Assembly: GCA_946187025.1 (NCBI GenBank)
Contig: CAMHPM010000001.1
Location: 1 to 40,449 of the forward strand
Direction: 5' to 3'
Length of the DNA stretch: 40,449 nucleotides
Source: an uncultured Prevotellaceae bacterium
GTDB lineage: Bacteria; Bacteroidota; Bacteroidia; Bacteroidales; Bacteroidaceae
The notes under the pieces were generated by a model that searched no databases, had not been told where the DNA came from, and saw nothing but the letters and a program-made list of their open reading frames with translations. Below are positions 7,665-15,388 of the stretch, one piece after another (positions within the stretch are counted from its first letter, which is position 1; each line of letters opens with the position of its first letter). A program made the translations under genes and the position numbers.

Positions 7665-9002
7665 TTATACTTCTTGCAGTATCTCGCCCAATGTGGGGTG
7701 TATATGTATGATGCGATGTAGGTCGTCGATGGTGGCGCGGCTGGCGATGAGGGCTGTCACCTCCTGAACGATGTCGGCTGCATGTGGGCCGCATACGTGG
7801 CAGGCAAGGATGCGGCGGTCGTCGGTGCTGACTATCAGCTTCAGGAGTCCGTCGGTCTCGCCCATGGCTGCCGCCATCCCGTTGGCGCGGAAGCCGGCTT
7901 TGCGACATTCGACGTCGATGCCTGCGGCCGTGCATTGCTGCTGTGTGGGTCCCACGGCAGCGGCTTGCGGATGGGTGAAGACGGCTGCGGGAACGGGTGG
8001 ATGTGGTGCGTCGGTGGTGCGTCCGAGCAGGGTATCAACAGCGTGCAGGCCTTGATATGTGGCTGCATGTGCCAGCATCTGAAGGCCGTTGACATCGCCT
8101 ATGGCAAAGATGTGTGGCTGGGTGGTGCGGTAGTGATGATCAACGGTGATGCCATGACTGTTGTATTCCACACCTGCCATTTCGAGTTGCAGGCCCTCGG
8201 TGCGAGGCTTGCGCCCCGTGGCTATGAGCACGGTGTCGGCCTCGATGGTCTGTGTCTTGCCTTTGCGCTCGAAGGTGACTGTGTCGGCACCGATCGATGT
8301 GACTGCCGACTGCATGTAGAAGTTGACTCCACGGCGGCTGATGGTCTGCCGCACACGTCGGGCCACGTCGGTATCGATGGCTGGCAGACATTCGTCTTGA
8401 AACTCGACGACACTGACGTTGCAGCCGAAACTGCTGAATGCCGACGCAAACTCCATGCCTATCACTCCTGCACCGATGATGCAGAGGTTGCGGGGCAGCT
8501 GCCCGAGGCTGAGCATCTGTGTGCTGTCAAGTACATGCGGCTGATTGATTTCCTCGATGGGTGGCACCGCCGACTCTGAGCCGGTGGCGATGATGATGTG
8601 TGGGGCACTGTAGCTGTCGTCGCCTACGACGATGGTGTGGGGGTCGGCAAACTGTGCATGTCCGCTGACAAGTGTGATGCCTGGTGCCTGCATCAGCATC
8701 TCGACATTATGGCGCAATGACTCGACAATGGTCTGCTTGCGTGCCATGACTTGCTGGAAATCGATGGTGAACGAGTCGCCGCCCACGATTCCGAACTGTG
8801 ACGAACGGCGCATGGTGTCGGCCACTTCGGCCGAGTGACACAGGGTCTTGGTGGGAATACACCCGCAGTTGAGGCATGTGCCCCCTGCATGTTCCTGCTC
8901 GATGATTACCACCCCGAGACCTTGCTCAGCTGCATATTGTGCGGCCCGGTATCCGCCAGGACCCGAGCCGATGATGATGAGGTCGGTCGTTTGATTGGTC
9001 AT
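7665..9002 (-). CDS. lpdA: Dihydrolipoyl dehydrogenase (glycine cleavage L protein)
   Basis: A 445-residue flavoprotein that reoxidises the dihydrolipoyl group of the H protein with NAD+. The FAD motif GSGPGG is at residues 12-17, the redox disulfide motif GGTCLNCGCIPTK has C43 and C48 with an extra cysteine at 46, a second nucleotide-binding motif GAGVIGMEFA lies mid-protein, and the C-terminal HIHPTLGEI supplies the catalytic His-Glu pair. I chose ATG 9000-9002 (MTNQTTD) because it overlaps the gcvPB stop as ATGA; an in-frame start six residues earlier at 9020 is possible. As last gene of the glycine cleavage operon it is probably the dedicated L protein. Confidence 0.93.
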   Translation of the reverse strand: MTNQTTDLIIIGSGPGGYRAAQYAAEQGLGVVIIEQEHAGGTCLNCGCIPTKTLCHSAEVADTMRRSSQFGIVGGDSFTIDFQQVMARKQTIVESLRHNVEMLMQAPGITLVSGHAQFADPHTIVVGDDSYSAPHIIIATGSESAVPPIEEINQPHVLDSTQMLSLGQLPRNLCIIGAGVIGMEFASAFSSFGCNVSVVEFQDECLPAIDTDVARRVRQTISRRGVNFYMQSAVTSIGADTVTFERKGKTQTIEADTVLIATGRKPRTEGLQLEMAGVEYNSHGITVDHHYRTTQPHIFAIGDVNGLQMLAHAATYQGLHAVDTLLGRTTDAPHPPVPAAVFTHPQAAAVGPTQQQCTAAGIDVECRKAGFRANGMAAAMGETDGLLKLIVSTDDRRILACHVCGPHAADIVQEVTALIASRATIDDLHRIIHIHPTLGEILQEV

Positions 9003-10471
9003 GCTTGTGTATGTTTCCAAGTGAGAACAGGATTCTTTGCTGCCAACACATCGTCAACACGTCCTATCGGGGTGCTATGCGGCGCGCCCTTCACCTCGTC
9101 GGGGTTGGTTTGAGCCTCGCGGGCAATGCTGTGCATCACCTCGATAAAGCCGTCGATGGTCTCTTTCGACTCGTTCTCGGTCGGTTCAATCATGAGCGAC
9201 TCGTGGAACAGCAACGGGAAATAGATGGTTGGAGCGTGGTAGCCATAATCGAGCAGACGCTTGGCCACATCCATCGTGGTCACGCCCTGCGACTTGTCGC
9301 GAAGGCCGTCGAACACGAATTCGTGCATACAAGGGCTGTCGATAGGCAGGAGGTAGTCGTCGCGCAGTTGCTCCTTGATGTAGTTGGCGTTGAGCGTGGC
9401 GAGCGGTCCCACAAGGCCGAGGTTTTCGCGTCCCATGGTGAGTATGTATGCGTATGCACGGAGCACCACGGCATAGTTGCCGAAGAACTGACCGATGCTG
9501 CCCAGCGACTGCTCATACCGTCCGGTCTTCACACTGAATGTGCCATCGGCGTCTTTTACGACACGCGGTGTAGGCAGGAACGGCTCGAGGCCGGCACGCA
9601 CTCCTACGGGGCCGCTGCCAGGGCCTCCACCTCCGTGTGGTGTGGAGAATGTCTTGTGAAGGTTGATGTGCATCACGTCGAATCCCATATCGCCCGGGCG
9701 GCATACGCCGAGCATGGGGTTGAGGTTGGCACCGTCGTAGTACATAAGTCCGCCACACTGGTGGACGAGTGTCTGTATCTCAGGTATGTTGTGTTCGAAG
9801 AGTCCTAAGGTGTTGGGGTTGGTCATCATCATACATGCCACTCCTTCGTCGAGCTTCGACTTCAGGTCATCGACATCGACGGTTCCGTCGGCCTGCGACT
9901 TCACTTCCACCACCTCGAGGCCGCACACCGCAGCCGAAGCGGGGTTGGTGCCGTGAGCCGAATCGGGGATGAGCACCTTGGTACGACGGTCGTCGCCACG
10001 GCTCTGGTGGTAAGCACGTATCACCATCAATCCGGTGAGTTCGCCATGAGCACCGGCGCAGGGGTTGAGGGTGAACTGGCTGAGGCCGGTGATGGCCGCC
10101 AGCATCGATTGCAACTCATGATAAATGCGCAGGGCACCCTGGCACGTCTCGGCTGGTTGCAGCGGATGCAAGCCGGCAAACTGCTGCATGGCGGCTACCT
10201 CTTCGTTGATTACTGGGTTGTATTTCATGGTGCAACTGCCCAGCGGATAAAATCCGTTGTTCACACCGAAGTTGTTGGCGCTGTGGTTGGTGTAGTGGCG
10301 CACCACGGTCGGTTCGTCACACTCTGGCAGCTCGGGTGCTTTTCCTCTCAGCAGGTTGGCAGGCAGGTCGGCCGGTGTATAGCCTTCGTATTCGCTATGT
10401 GGCAGTGAATAGCCCTTGCGGCCCGGGTGCGACAGCTCGATTATGAGCTTTCCATATAGTTTGTTGTTCAT
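8999..10471 (-). CDS. gcvPB: Glycine dehydrogenase (decarboxylating) subunit 2
   Basis: A 490-residue half of the split P protein. With subunit 1 it binds glycine through pyridoxal phosphate, releases CO2 and passes the aminomethyl group to lipoyl-GcvH. The PLP lysine is K273 in HINLHKTFSTPHGGGG, with the glycine-rich loop following. Other family phrases are NNGFYPLGSCTMKYNP (about 71-86) and SAHGTNPASA (171-180). It overlaps lpdA by 4 bases and is separated from gcvPA by 217 bases that hold an 11-bp tandem array and AT-rich linkers. Full length. Confidence 0.96.
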   Translation of the reverse strand: MNNKLYGKLIIELSHPGRKGYSLPHSEYEGYTPADLPANLLRGKAPELPECDEPTVVRHYTNHSANNFGVNNGFYPLGSCTMKYNPVINEEVAAMQQFAGLHPLQPAETCQGALRIYHELQSMLAAITGLSQFTLNPCAGAHGELTGLMVIRAYHQSRGDDRRTKVLIPDSAHGTNPASAAVCGLEVVEVKSQADGTVDVDDLKSKLDEGVACMMMTNPNTLGLFEHNIPEIQTLVHQCGGLMYYDGANLNPMLGVCRPGDMGFDVMHINLHKTFSTPHGGGGPGSGPVGVRAGLEPFLPTPRVVKDADGTFSVKTGRYEQSLGSIGQFFGNYAVVLRAYAYILTMGRENLGLVGPLATLNANYIKEQLRDDYLLPIDSPCMHEFVFDGLRDKSQGVTTMDVAKRLLDYGYHAPTIYFPLLFHESLMIEPTENESKETIDGFIEVMHSIAREAQTNPDEVKGAPHSTPIGRVDDVLAAKNPVLTWKHTQA

Positions 10472-10592
10472 CGTCTCATTTACTATTTACGATTTACCAT
10501 TTAATTATTTGGAATGGAAAGGAATGGAAAAAAAGTTATCGCTTCGCTATGAAGTTAAAAGGACGGATGTTGCCTCGGAGTAGGTATCGTCC

Positions 10593-10647
10593 CTTTAACT
10601 TCCCTTTAACTTCCCTTTTTACTCCCTTTTAACTTCTTTTTAACTTC
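10593..10647 (-). repeat. 11-bp tandem array (5 units) between gcvPA and gcvPB
   Basis: Read on the minus (transcribed) strand the unit is GGGAAGTTAAA or a close variant. Units occupy 10593-10603, 10604-10614, 10615-10625, 10626-10636 and 10637-10647. The array is nearly identical to that at 27279-27344, including a GGGAGTA variant unit, and both are in the sense direction of the upstream gene. It sits inside an operon, so it would be transcribed. Confidence 0.75.
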
Positions 10648-10688
10648 TGTTTTATTTACTATTTACGATTTATGTACTATTTAACTAT

Positions 10689-12032
10689 TTAGTTATTTTC
10701 ATCCGGATAAAGGTTATGTTCTATGACTTCCACCAGTCGGTCGATTTCTTCCTTCGTGCGTTTCTCTGTTACGGCAAACATGATGGTGTGTTCGCCGGTC
10801 TTGATGCCGGCCATGAATCCTTGTTCGAGGCATCTTGCCTGCAAGGCATCGATGTCGCCATCGTAGCGGAGGCAGAACTCATTGAAGAATGGCTGGTCGA
10901 ATTCCAGTGTGAAGTGTCCTGTCGCAATCAACTTCTGACACATATAGTGCGCTCCGGCATACGACATGTTGGCTGCCTCTACCAGTCCTTGCTTGCCCAT
11001 GAGCGACATATAGACGGTTGCGAACAGTGCCATGAGGCTCTGGTTGGAGCAGATGTTTGATGTTGCCTTCTGCCGGCGTATGTGTTGTTCGCGTGCTTGC
11101 AGGGTGAGTACGAAAGCGCGGTTGCCACGATTGTCGCGTGTCATACCCACGATTCGTCCCGGCATCTTGCGCACGAGGCGCTCGGTGCAGCACATATATC
11201 CCACCGACGGGCCTCCGTAGCTCATCGGTATGCCGAGGCTCTGACCGTCGCCCACAGCCACGTCGGCACCCCACTGGCCCGGTGTCTTGAGCACTGCCAG
11301 GTCGGCTGCCACGCTGTTGATGATGAAGAGTGCCTTGCTTTCGTGGATGAGGTCGGCAAATCCTGTGTAGTCTTCAACGATGCCATAGTAGTTGGGCATC
11401 TGCACCACCACTCCGGCCACTCCGCCTGCTGCCAGCTTGCGCTCCAGGTCGAGGCGGTCGGTCGTTCCGTCGTGGGCTTCGATGGTCTCAGTCTTTATAC
11501 CGTGATAGTGGGCATAGGTGTCAACCACGCGACGAATCTTGGGGTCGATGGTGGCTGATATGAGCACGGTGTCGGCCTTCTTGGCTACTGCCACTGCCAT
11601 GATTGCAGCCTCGGCCGTGGCTGTTGCACCGTCGTACATCGAAGCGTTGGATATGTCCATGCCGGTGAGTTCGGCCATCATCGATTGGAATTCGAAGATG
11701 TAGTGTAGTGTTCCCTGTGCTATCTCTGCCTGGTATGGTGTATAGCTGGTAAGATATTCGGAACGTGCGATGATGTTTGGCACCACCGACGGTGTGTAGT
11801 GGTCGTAGATGCCAGCACCGGCAAATATGGTGAGCAGTGTGTTTTGCTGTCCCAACTGCTCCAGATGTCGGCGCAACTCCAGTTCGCTCATGCCTGCCGG
11901 CAGGTCGTAGTCGCCCTTGAAGCGTATGCTGTCGGGGATGACGTCGAACAACTGGTCGAGACTTTTGTGGCCGACAGCCTCCAGCATGTCGTGGATGTCG
12001 GCTTCGGTGTGAGGAAAATATTTGTGACTCAT
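10689..12032 (-). CDS. gcvPA: Glycine dehydrogenase (decarboxylating) subunit 1
   Basis: A 447-residue subunit, the N-terminal half of the glycine cleavage P protein, forming the heterotetramer with GcvPB. It starts MSHKYFPHTEADIHDML, the usual subunit 1 opening, and contains the family phrases FAGAGIYDHYTPSVV (about 70-84), NASMYDGATATAEA (about 128-141) and SYGGPSVGYMC (about 267-277). It lacks the PLP lysine, as expected for this half. Many Bacteroides carry a single fused gcvP, so the split form is notable. It follows gcvH by 38 bases. Confidence 0.95.
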   Translation of the reverse strand: MSHKYFPHTEADIHDMLEAVGHKSLDQLFDVIPDSIRFKGDYDLPAGMSELELRRHLEQLGQQNTLLTIFAGAGIYDHYTPSVVPNIIARSEYLTSYTPYQAEIAQGTLHYIFEFQSMMAELTGMDISNASMYDGATATAEAAIMAVAVAKKADTVLISATIDPKIRRVVDTYAHYHGIKTETIEAHDGTTDRLDLERKLAAGGVAGVVVQMPNYYGIVEDYTGFADLIHESKALFIINSVAADLAVLKTPGQWGADVAVGDGQSLGIPMSYGGPSVGYMCCTERLVRKMPGRIVGMTRDNRGNRAFVLTLQAREQHIRRQKATSNICSNQSLMALFATVYMSLMGKQGLVEAANMSYAGAHYMCQKLIATGHFTLEFDQPFFNEFCLRYDGDIDALQARCLEQGFMAGIKTGEHTIMFAVTEKRTKEEIDRLVEVIEHNLYPDENN

Positions 12033-12070
12033 GCCTTTGTGTGTAGGAGTGAGAGAATGTGTATGTGTGT

Positions 12071-12454
12071 TTAATGGTTGGCGCAGAATGCCTCGTAGGC
12101 AGCTGCATCCATCAGGTCGTTGAGTTCGTCGGGATTGCTCATCTCCACCTTGATAATCCAGTTGGCGTATGCGTCGGCATTGAGCAGTTCGGGTTGGTCG
12201 GCCAGTGCCTCATTCACTTCGACCACGGTTCCGCTCACGGGCGAGTTGAGGTCGCTGGCGGCCTTCACGCTCTCCACGGCTCCGAATTCTGCACCTGCCT
12301 CAACATCGTCGTCAACATCGGGCATATCTACATAAACCACGTTGCCCAGTGCGTTCTGAGCATAATCGGTGATTCCTACATAGCCATATTGGCCGTCTAT
12401 TCTCACATACTCATGACTCTCGCTGTAGTAGAGTCCTTCTAATACTTTTGACAT
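12071..12454 (-). CDS. gcvH: Glycine cleavage system H protein
   Basis: A 127-residue lipoyl carrier that shuttles the aminomethyl group from P to T protein and is reoxidised by L protein. The lipoylation lysine is K64 in GAVESVKAASD, in the usual context. The length is normal. The start codon is preceded by the AT-rich leader element (12461-12502) that also precedes argH, apt and deoC. The lipoate ligase at the head of the operon is the likely modifying enzyme. Confidence 0.96.
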   Translation of the reverse strand: MSKVLEGLYYSESHEYVRIDGQYGYVGITDYAQNALGNVVYVDMPDVDDDVEAGAEFGAVESVKAASDLNSPVSGTVVEVNEALADQPELLNADAYANWIIKVEMSNPDELNDLMDAAAYEAFCANH

Positions 12455-12460
12455 AATCTT

Positions 12461-12502
12461 ATTTAATGAATAATGAATAATGAATAATTAATAATGAATA
12501 GC
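12461..12502 (-). repeat. AT-rich leader element upstream of gcvH
   Basis: On the minus strand this reads GCTATTCATTATTAATTATT and continues with ATTCATT repeats until shortly before the gcvH ATG at 12454. The same sequence in the same orientation lies just before argH, apt and deoC. It contains no GGAGG-type site and would give an unstructured A/U-rich leader. Confidence 0.65.
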
Positions 12503-12562
12503 TGGTGCTTGAAGTAGATTGCCAATAGTTCCAATCTCACCTGCACGTACCTGGTCTAGCCT

Positions 12563-13654
12563 TTACTTCTTATAATGTTTCTCGTAGAAGCGTTTCTTCA
12601 CCACCACTCCCTTGAAGGTCTTTTTGCGGATTTGTATCTCGAGTTGGGTGTCCAGTTTGGCATATTCGGTATCGACGAGGGCCATACATACGCTCTTGCC
12701 CGTGGATATCGAGTTGTAGCCGGTGGTCACTTCGCCTACCTTCTTTCCGTCGGCCAGCACATCGTAGCCGTGGCGTGGTATGGCCCGGTCGGCCAGTTCG
12801 ATGCCTACGATGCGGCGTGCCACTCCCTCCTCTTTCTGTTTCACAAGTGCTTCCTTGCCTATGAATTCAGGTTTGTCGAGTTTGCAGAACATGCTGAGTC
12901 CTGCCATCACAGGCGATATGTCGGCACTGAGTTCGTCGCCGTAGAGTGGCAGGCCTACTTCAAAGCGCAGTGTGTCGCGGCATCCGAGTCCGCATGGCTT
13001 GCAGCGGCCAGAGTCGATGAGGCGGTCCCACTGGCGGCGTATGAAGTCGTGTGATGCATATATCTCGAATCCGTCTTCGCCTGTATATCCGGTGCGGCTC
13101 ACGATGATGTTCTCGCCTTCGTGCTCGATGGTTTTGGCGTGATAGAAGGTGAGGTCGCTGCCGTCGATGCCCAGCACTTCGGCCATCACGCTTTCCGACT
13201 CGGGTCCCTGTATGGCCAGCTGTCCGTAGTGGTCGGACAGGTTGCGCAGGTCGATGTCGAATCCTTCGGCATGGCTTTGCATCCACTCCCAGTCTTTGTC
13301 GATGTTGGCTGCATTGATTACGAGGAAGAAGTCGTCTTGCCCCATCTTATACACCAGCAGGTCATCGACCGTTCCGCCGTCGGGGTAGCACATCATGCCG
13401 TAGTAGATTTGTCCCGTGGGTGCATCGGTGATGTCGTTGGTGAAGATATGGTTCACATATCGTTCGGCATCGCGCCCCTTGACGCTCACTTCGCCCATGT
13501 GCGACACGTCGAACACTCCACAATGCTGCCTGACTGCATTATGTTCGTCGATGATGCCAGAATACTGGATTGGCATGTCGAATCCGCCGAAGGGCGAAAT
13601 CAGTGCACCCAGTGCCACATGTTTGTCGTATAGACACGTACGTTTGTTTTCCAT
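12563..13654 (-). CDS. gcvT: Aminomethyltransferase (glycine cleavage T protein)
   Basis: A 363-residue tetrahydrofolate-dependent T protein that takes the aminomethyl group from H protein, giving methylene-THF and ammonia. It opens with LYDKHVALGALISPFGGFDMP and shows the family phrases FDVSHMGEV (about 48-56), YTGEDGFEIY (about 189-198) and GLGCRDTLRFE with PLYGDEL. Length is standard. It follows lplA by 65 bases of AT-rich linker with repeated TAAATAGTAAAT-like words. Confidence 0.95.
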   Translation of the reverse strand: MENKRTCLYDKHVALGALISPFGGFDMPIQYSGIIDEHNAVRQHCGVFDVSHMGEVSVKGRDAERYVNHIFTNDITDAPTGQIYYGMMCYPDGGTVDDLLVYKMGQDDFFLVINAANIDKDWEWMQSHAEGFDIDLRNLSDHYGQLAIQGPESESVMAEVLGIDGSDLTFYHAKTIEHEGENIIVSRTGYTGEDGFEIYASHDFIRRQWDRLIDSGRCKPCGLGCRDTLRFEVGLPLYGDELSADISPVMAGLSMFCKLDKPEFIGKEALVKQKEEGVARRIVGIELADRAIPRHGYDVLADGKKVGEVTTGYNSISTGKSVCMALVDTEYAKLDTQLEIQIRKKTFKGVVVKKRFYEKHYKK

Positions 13655-13719
13655 AATCTTATTTACTATTTACAGATTGACCATTTACTATTTGTATTTA
13701 TTGTTCATTTACGATTTAA

Positions 13720-14787
13720 CTATCTAGCTATTTTTTCCGGATGGCACTCCCTCCCCATAAAGGGGGAGGGCTGGGGAGAGGGTCTGTCTCTCCCCCCTGG
13801 GGGAGCAGGGAGGGGGCCCATTATCAGTTCCACAAAGTCCAGCTTGCTGAGGTTACGCACAACTTGCGGCAGCGTGTCGGGCACAACCTTCAGCAGGGCT
13901 TCATGGTTGAATGGTGTGCCTTTCATGCGGTGCAGTATGCTGTCGAGGTCGCCCATGATGAAGTAGTCGCCAAACATGTCGATGTCTTTCAGCACTCCGC
14001 GGCTCACTTCCATGTGTGCTTCGATGGTGCCCACGCCTTCAATCCTGCGACGGCGCACCACCGTGTAGCGTGGGTTGCGCCCGTAGATGAAGGCAGGGTC
14101 GAGGTATTCGCGTTCTATCTCGCGTATGCGACGGAGGTCGTCGGCTGTGAGACAGAGCTCGTCGTGGCACAACGTGGTGCGTACGTGTTGCTTGAAATCG
14201 TCGATGCTTAGGTCGAGATGGTCTTTGAGTAGGGTGATGCGTCCTCTCACGCTCTTCACGCCTTTGCTCTCGAGTTTCTGTGTGTCGGGGGTGATGCTGC
14301 CCAGCATGTGCTCCATGTTGGTGTCGTAGAGCATGGTGCCATGCACCACGCTATATCCTGGCAGGTGGTAGAATGCGTTGCCGCTCACTTTGCGCTGGCC
14401 GACCAGGATGTCGTTGCGCGGAGTGCCGTGGGCGTCGAGTCCCAACTGCCTGAGCATGGTCACCACCATGGTGATGTATCGGTTGTAGGTAAGTGCCACA
14501 CTATCCTGTGGCGTGATGTAAGAGAACATGATATTGCCACGGTCGGCATACACGCATCCGCCGCCGCTCTTGCGACGATACATCCGTATGCCGTGAGTGC
14601 GACAATAAGCGGTGTTCACTTCGGTGTCAATCAGTTGGTTACGACCAAAGATGACACTCGGCTCCACCTGCCACATGAAGAAGGCCTCATGCGGCAAACG
14701 TTTCTCTCGTGCCAGGTATTCCTCGGTGGCGAGATAGAAACTCAGGGGCAAGCGGTCGCACCCCTCGGGTAAGGATATATAAACCAT
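13720..14787 (-). CDS. lplA: Lipoate-protein ligase A with a repeat-derived C-terminus
   Basis: A 355-residue ligase that activates lipoate with ATP and attaches it to carrier lysines, here most likely GcvH. The motif RRKSGGGCVYADRGN (about 71-85) is the ligase signature, and QRKVSGNAFYH (about 130-140) supplies the active-site lysine region. It heads the glycine cleavage operon behind a consensus promoter only about 17 bases upstream. The real domain ends near VELIM; the last 30 or so residues (rich in Pro, Gly and Arg) are encoded by the GC-rich dispersed element at 13736-13818, so the natural stop has been replaced by the repeat. Confidence 0.92.
   Translation of the reverse strand: MVYISLPEGCDRLPLSFYLATEEYLAREKRLPHEAFFMWQVEPSVIFGRNQLIDTEVNTAYCRTHGIRMYRRKSGGGCVYADRGNIMFSYITPQDSVALTYNRYITMVVTMLRQLGLDAHGTPRNDILVGQRKVSGNAFYHLPGYSVVHGTMLYDTNMEHMLGSITPDTQKLESKGVKSVRGRITLLKDHLDLSIDDFKQHVRTTLCHDELCLTADDLRRIREIEREYLDPAFIYGRNPRYTVVRRRRIEGVGTIEAHMEVSRGVLKDIDMFGDYFIMGDLDSILHRMKGTPFNHEALLKVVPDTLPQVVRNLSKLDFVELIMGPLPAPPGGRDRPSPQPSPFMGRECHPEKIAR
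13736..13818 (-). repeat. GC-rich stem-loop dispersed element, copy 2 (inside lplA 3' end)
   Basis: It shares with copy 1 the TCCGGATGG end, a CTCCC/GGGAG hairpin, the phrase GGCTGGGGAGAGGGTCTG, and the core CTCTCCCCCCTGGGGGAG, in the same orientation. The whole element is translated as the C-terminal tail of LplA, which shows that copies can invade gene ends. Confidence 0.65.
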
Positions 14788-14803
14788 AGTAAGGATATCG
14801 ATG

Positions 14804-14835
14804 CAAATATAGGTAGTTTTTATTTATCACGCAAA
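14804..14835 (-). promoter_or_regulatory. Promoter of the glycine cleavage operon
   Basis: On the minus strand TTTG (14832-14835) and TATATTTG (14804-14811) are 20 nt apart. The lplA ATG at 14787 lies 17 bases after the -7 box, leaving a leader of about 10 nt; there is no room for a glycine riboswitch between promoter and gene. Confidence 0.7.
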
Positions 14836-15212
14836 TAAAAACCTGTTTTTTTTCGTGCCCGGGTTCGAAACATCTCTTTCATATTGTATCTGATACACCC
14901 CTTTTTGCTTTCATTCTGAAAGCGTAGTGCAAGTCAATAGCGGTATATACATATCGCATGTGATGTCAGAAAGTAACCAAAAGTAAAATAGAAGAATAAA
15001 TCTTGCACCCCCTCGTTTTGCATTCGCGGACATACTTCATGATGCTCCTCCATCCTGCGTCGGAGTCAATATGACAACAGTGGGAGGTTCTGCAATATAG
15101 GGAAGGGTAAGGAACACTTGTGGGGTGCTACAATCTCCCCCCGATTATTAGCCTTCACACTCCACTCATTATCTGTCTCCAAAAGCGGACTTTGATAATC
15201 AAACACTTGCAT
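14836..15212. other. Spacer with no recognised feature
   Basis: About 380 bases between the glycine cleavage promoter and the hairpin cluster. No convincing gene, RNA or promoter was found. A GGGTTCGAAAC string at 14861-14871 resembles a tRNA T-loop but has no matching stems. Confidence 0.5.
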
Positions 15213-15308
15213 TCTCAAGCCGTCCCTTGTGCTTGAGAGAGTCGTCCCCCGTGCAGGGGACGACCGTACTTTGCGTAAAGTACGACCGTACTCTGTACGG
15301 GGGACGAC
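15213..15308. repeat. Cluster of nested hairpins downstream of the giant gene
   Basis: Consecutive perfect stems: TCTCAAGC/GCTTGAGA (15213-15220 with 15231-15238), GTCGTCCCC/GGGGACGAC (15241-15249 with 15256-15264), CGTACTTT/AAAGTACG around a GCGT loop (15265-15284), and CCGTAC/GTACGG (15286-15300). In addition GTCGTCCCCCGT at 15241-15252 can pair with ACGGGGGACGAC at 15297-15308, enclosing the inner hairpins as an alternative fold. It lies beyond the 3' end of the giant gene and next to array C. No T-run follows, so it is not a typical intrinsic terminator. Confidence 0.7.
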
Positions 15309-15314
15309 TCGAAA

Positions 15315-15380
15315 CTGCGTGCTCGTAGCATCAATTCTGCGTGCTCGTAGCATCACTTCTGTGTGCTCGTAGCATCACTT
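15315..15380. repeat. 22-bp tandem array C (3 units)
   Basis: Three 22-bp units start at 15315, 15337 and 15359, each with CTGCGTGCTCGTAGCATCA (third unit CTGTGTGC) and differing by one or two bases. On the minus strand the unit contains GCTACGAGCACGCAG, loosely related to the GAGTGC cores of the other arrays. The array ends 8 bases from the stop codon of the giant gene. Confidence 0.8.
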
Positions 15381-15388
15381 CTGCAATC

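Noticed and set aside
14788..14835. Glycine riboswitch for the gcv operon
   Set aside because: The -7 box is only about 17 bases from the lplA start codon, leaving no room for an aptamer.
14855..14880. tRNA gene or remnant (T-loop-like GGGTTCGAAAC)
   Set aside because: No matching T-stem, acceptor stem or anticodon arm on either strand.
15066..15356. 96-residue leftward frame
   Set aside because: Its first part is a translation of array C and the hairpin cluster; the rest shows no domain or start signal.
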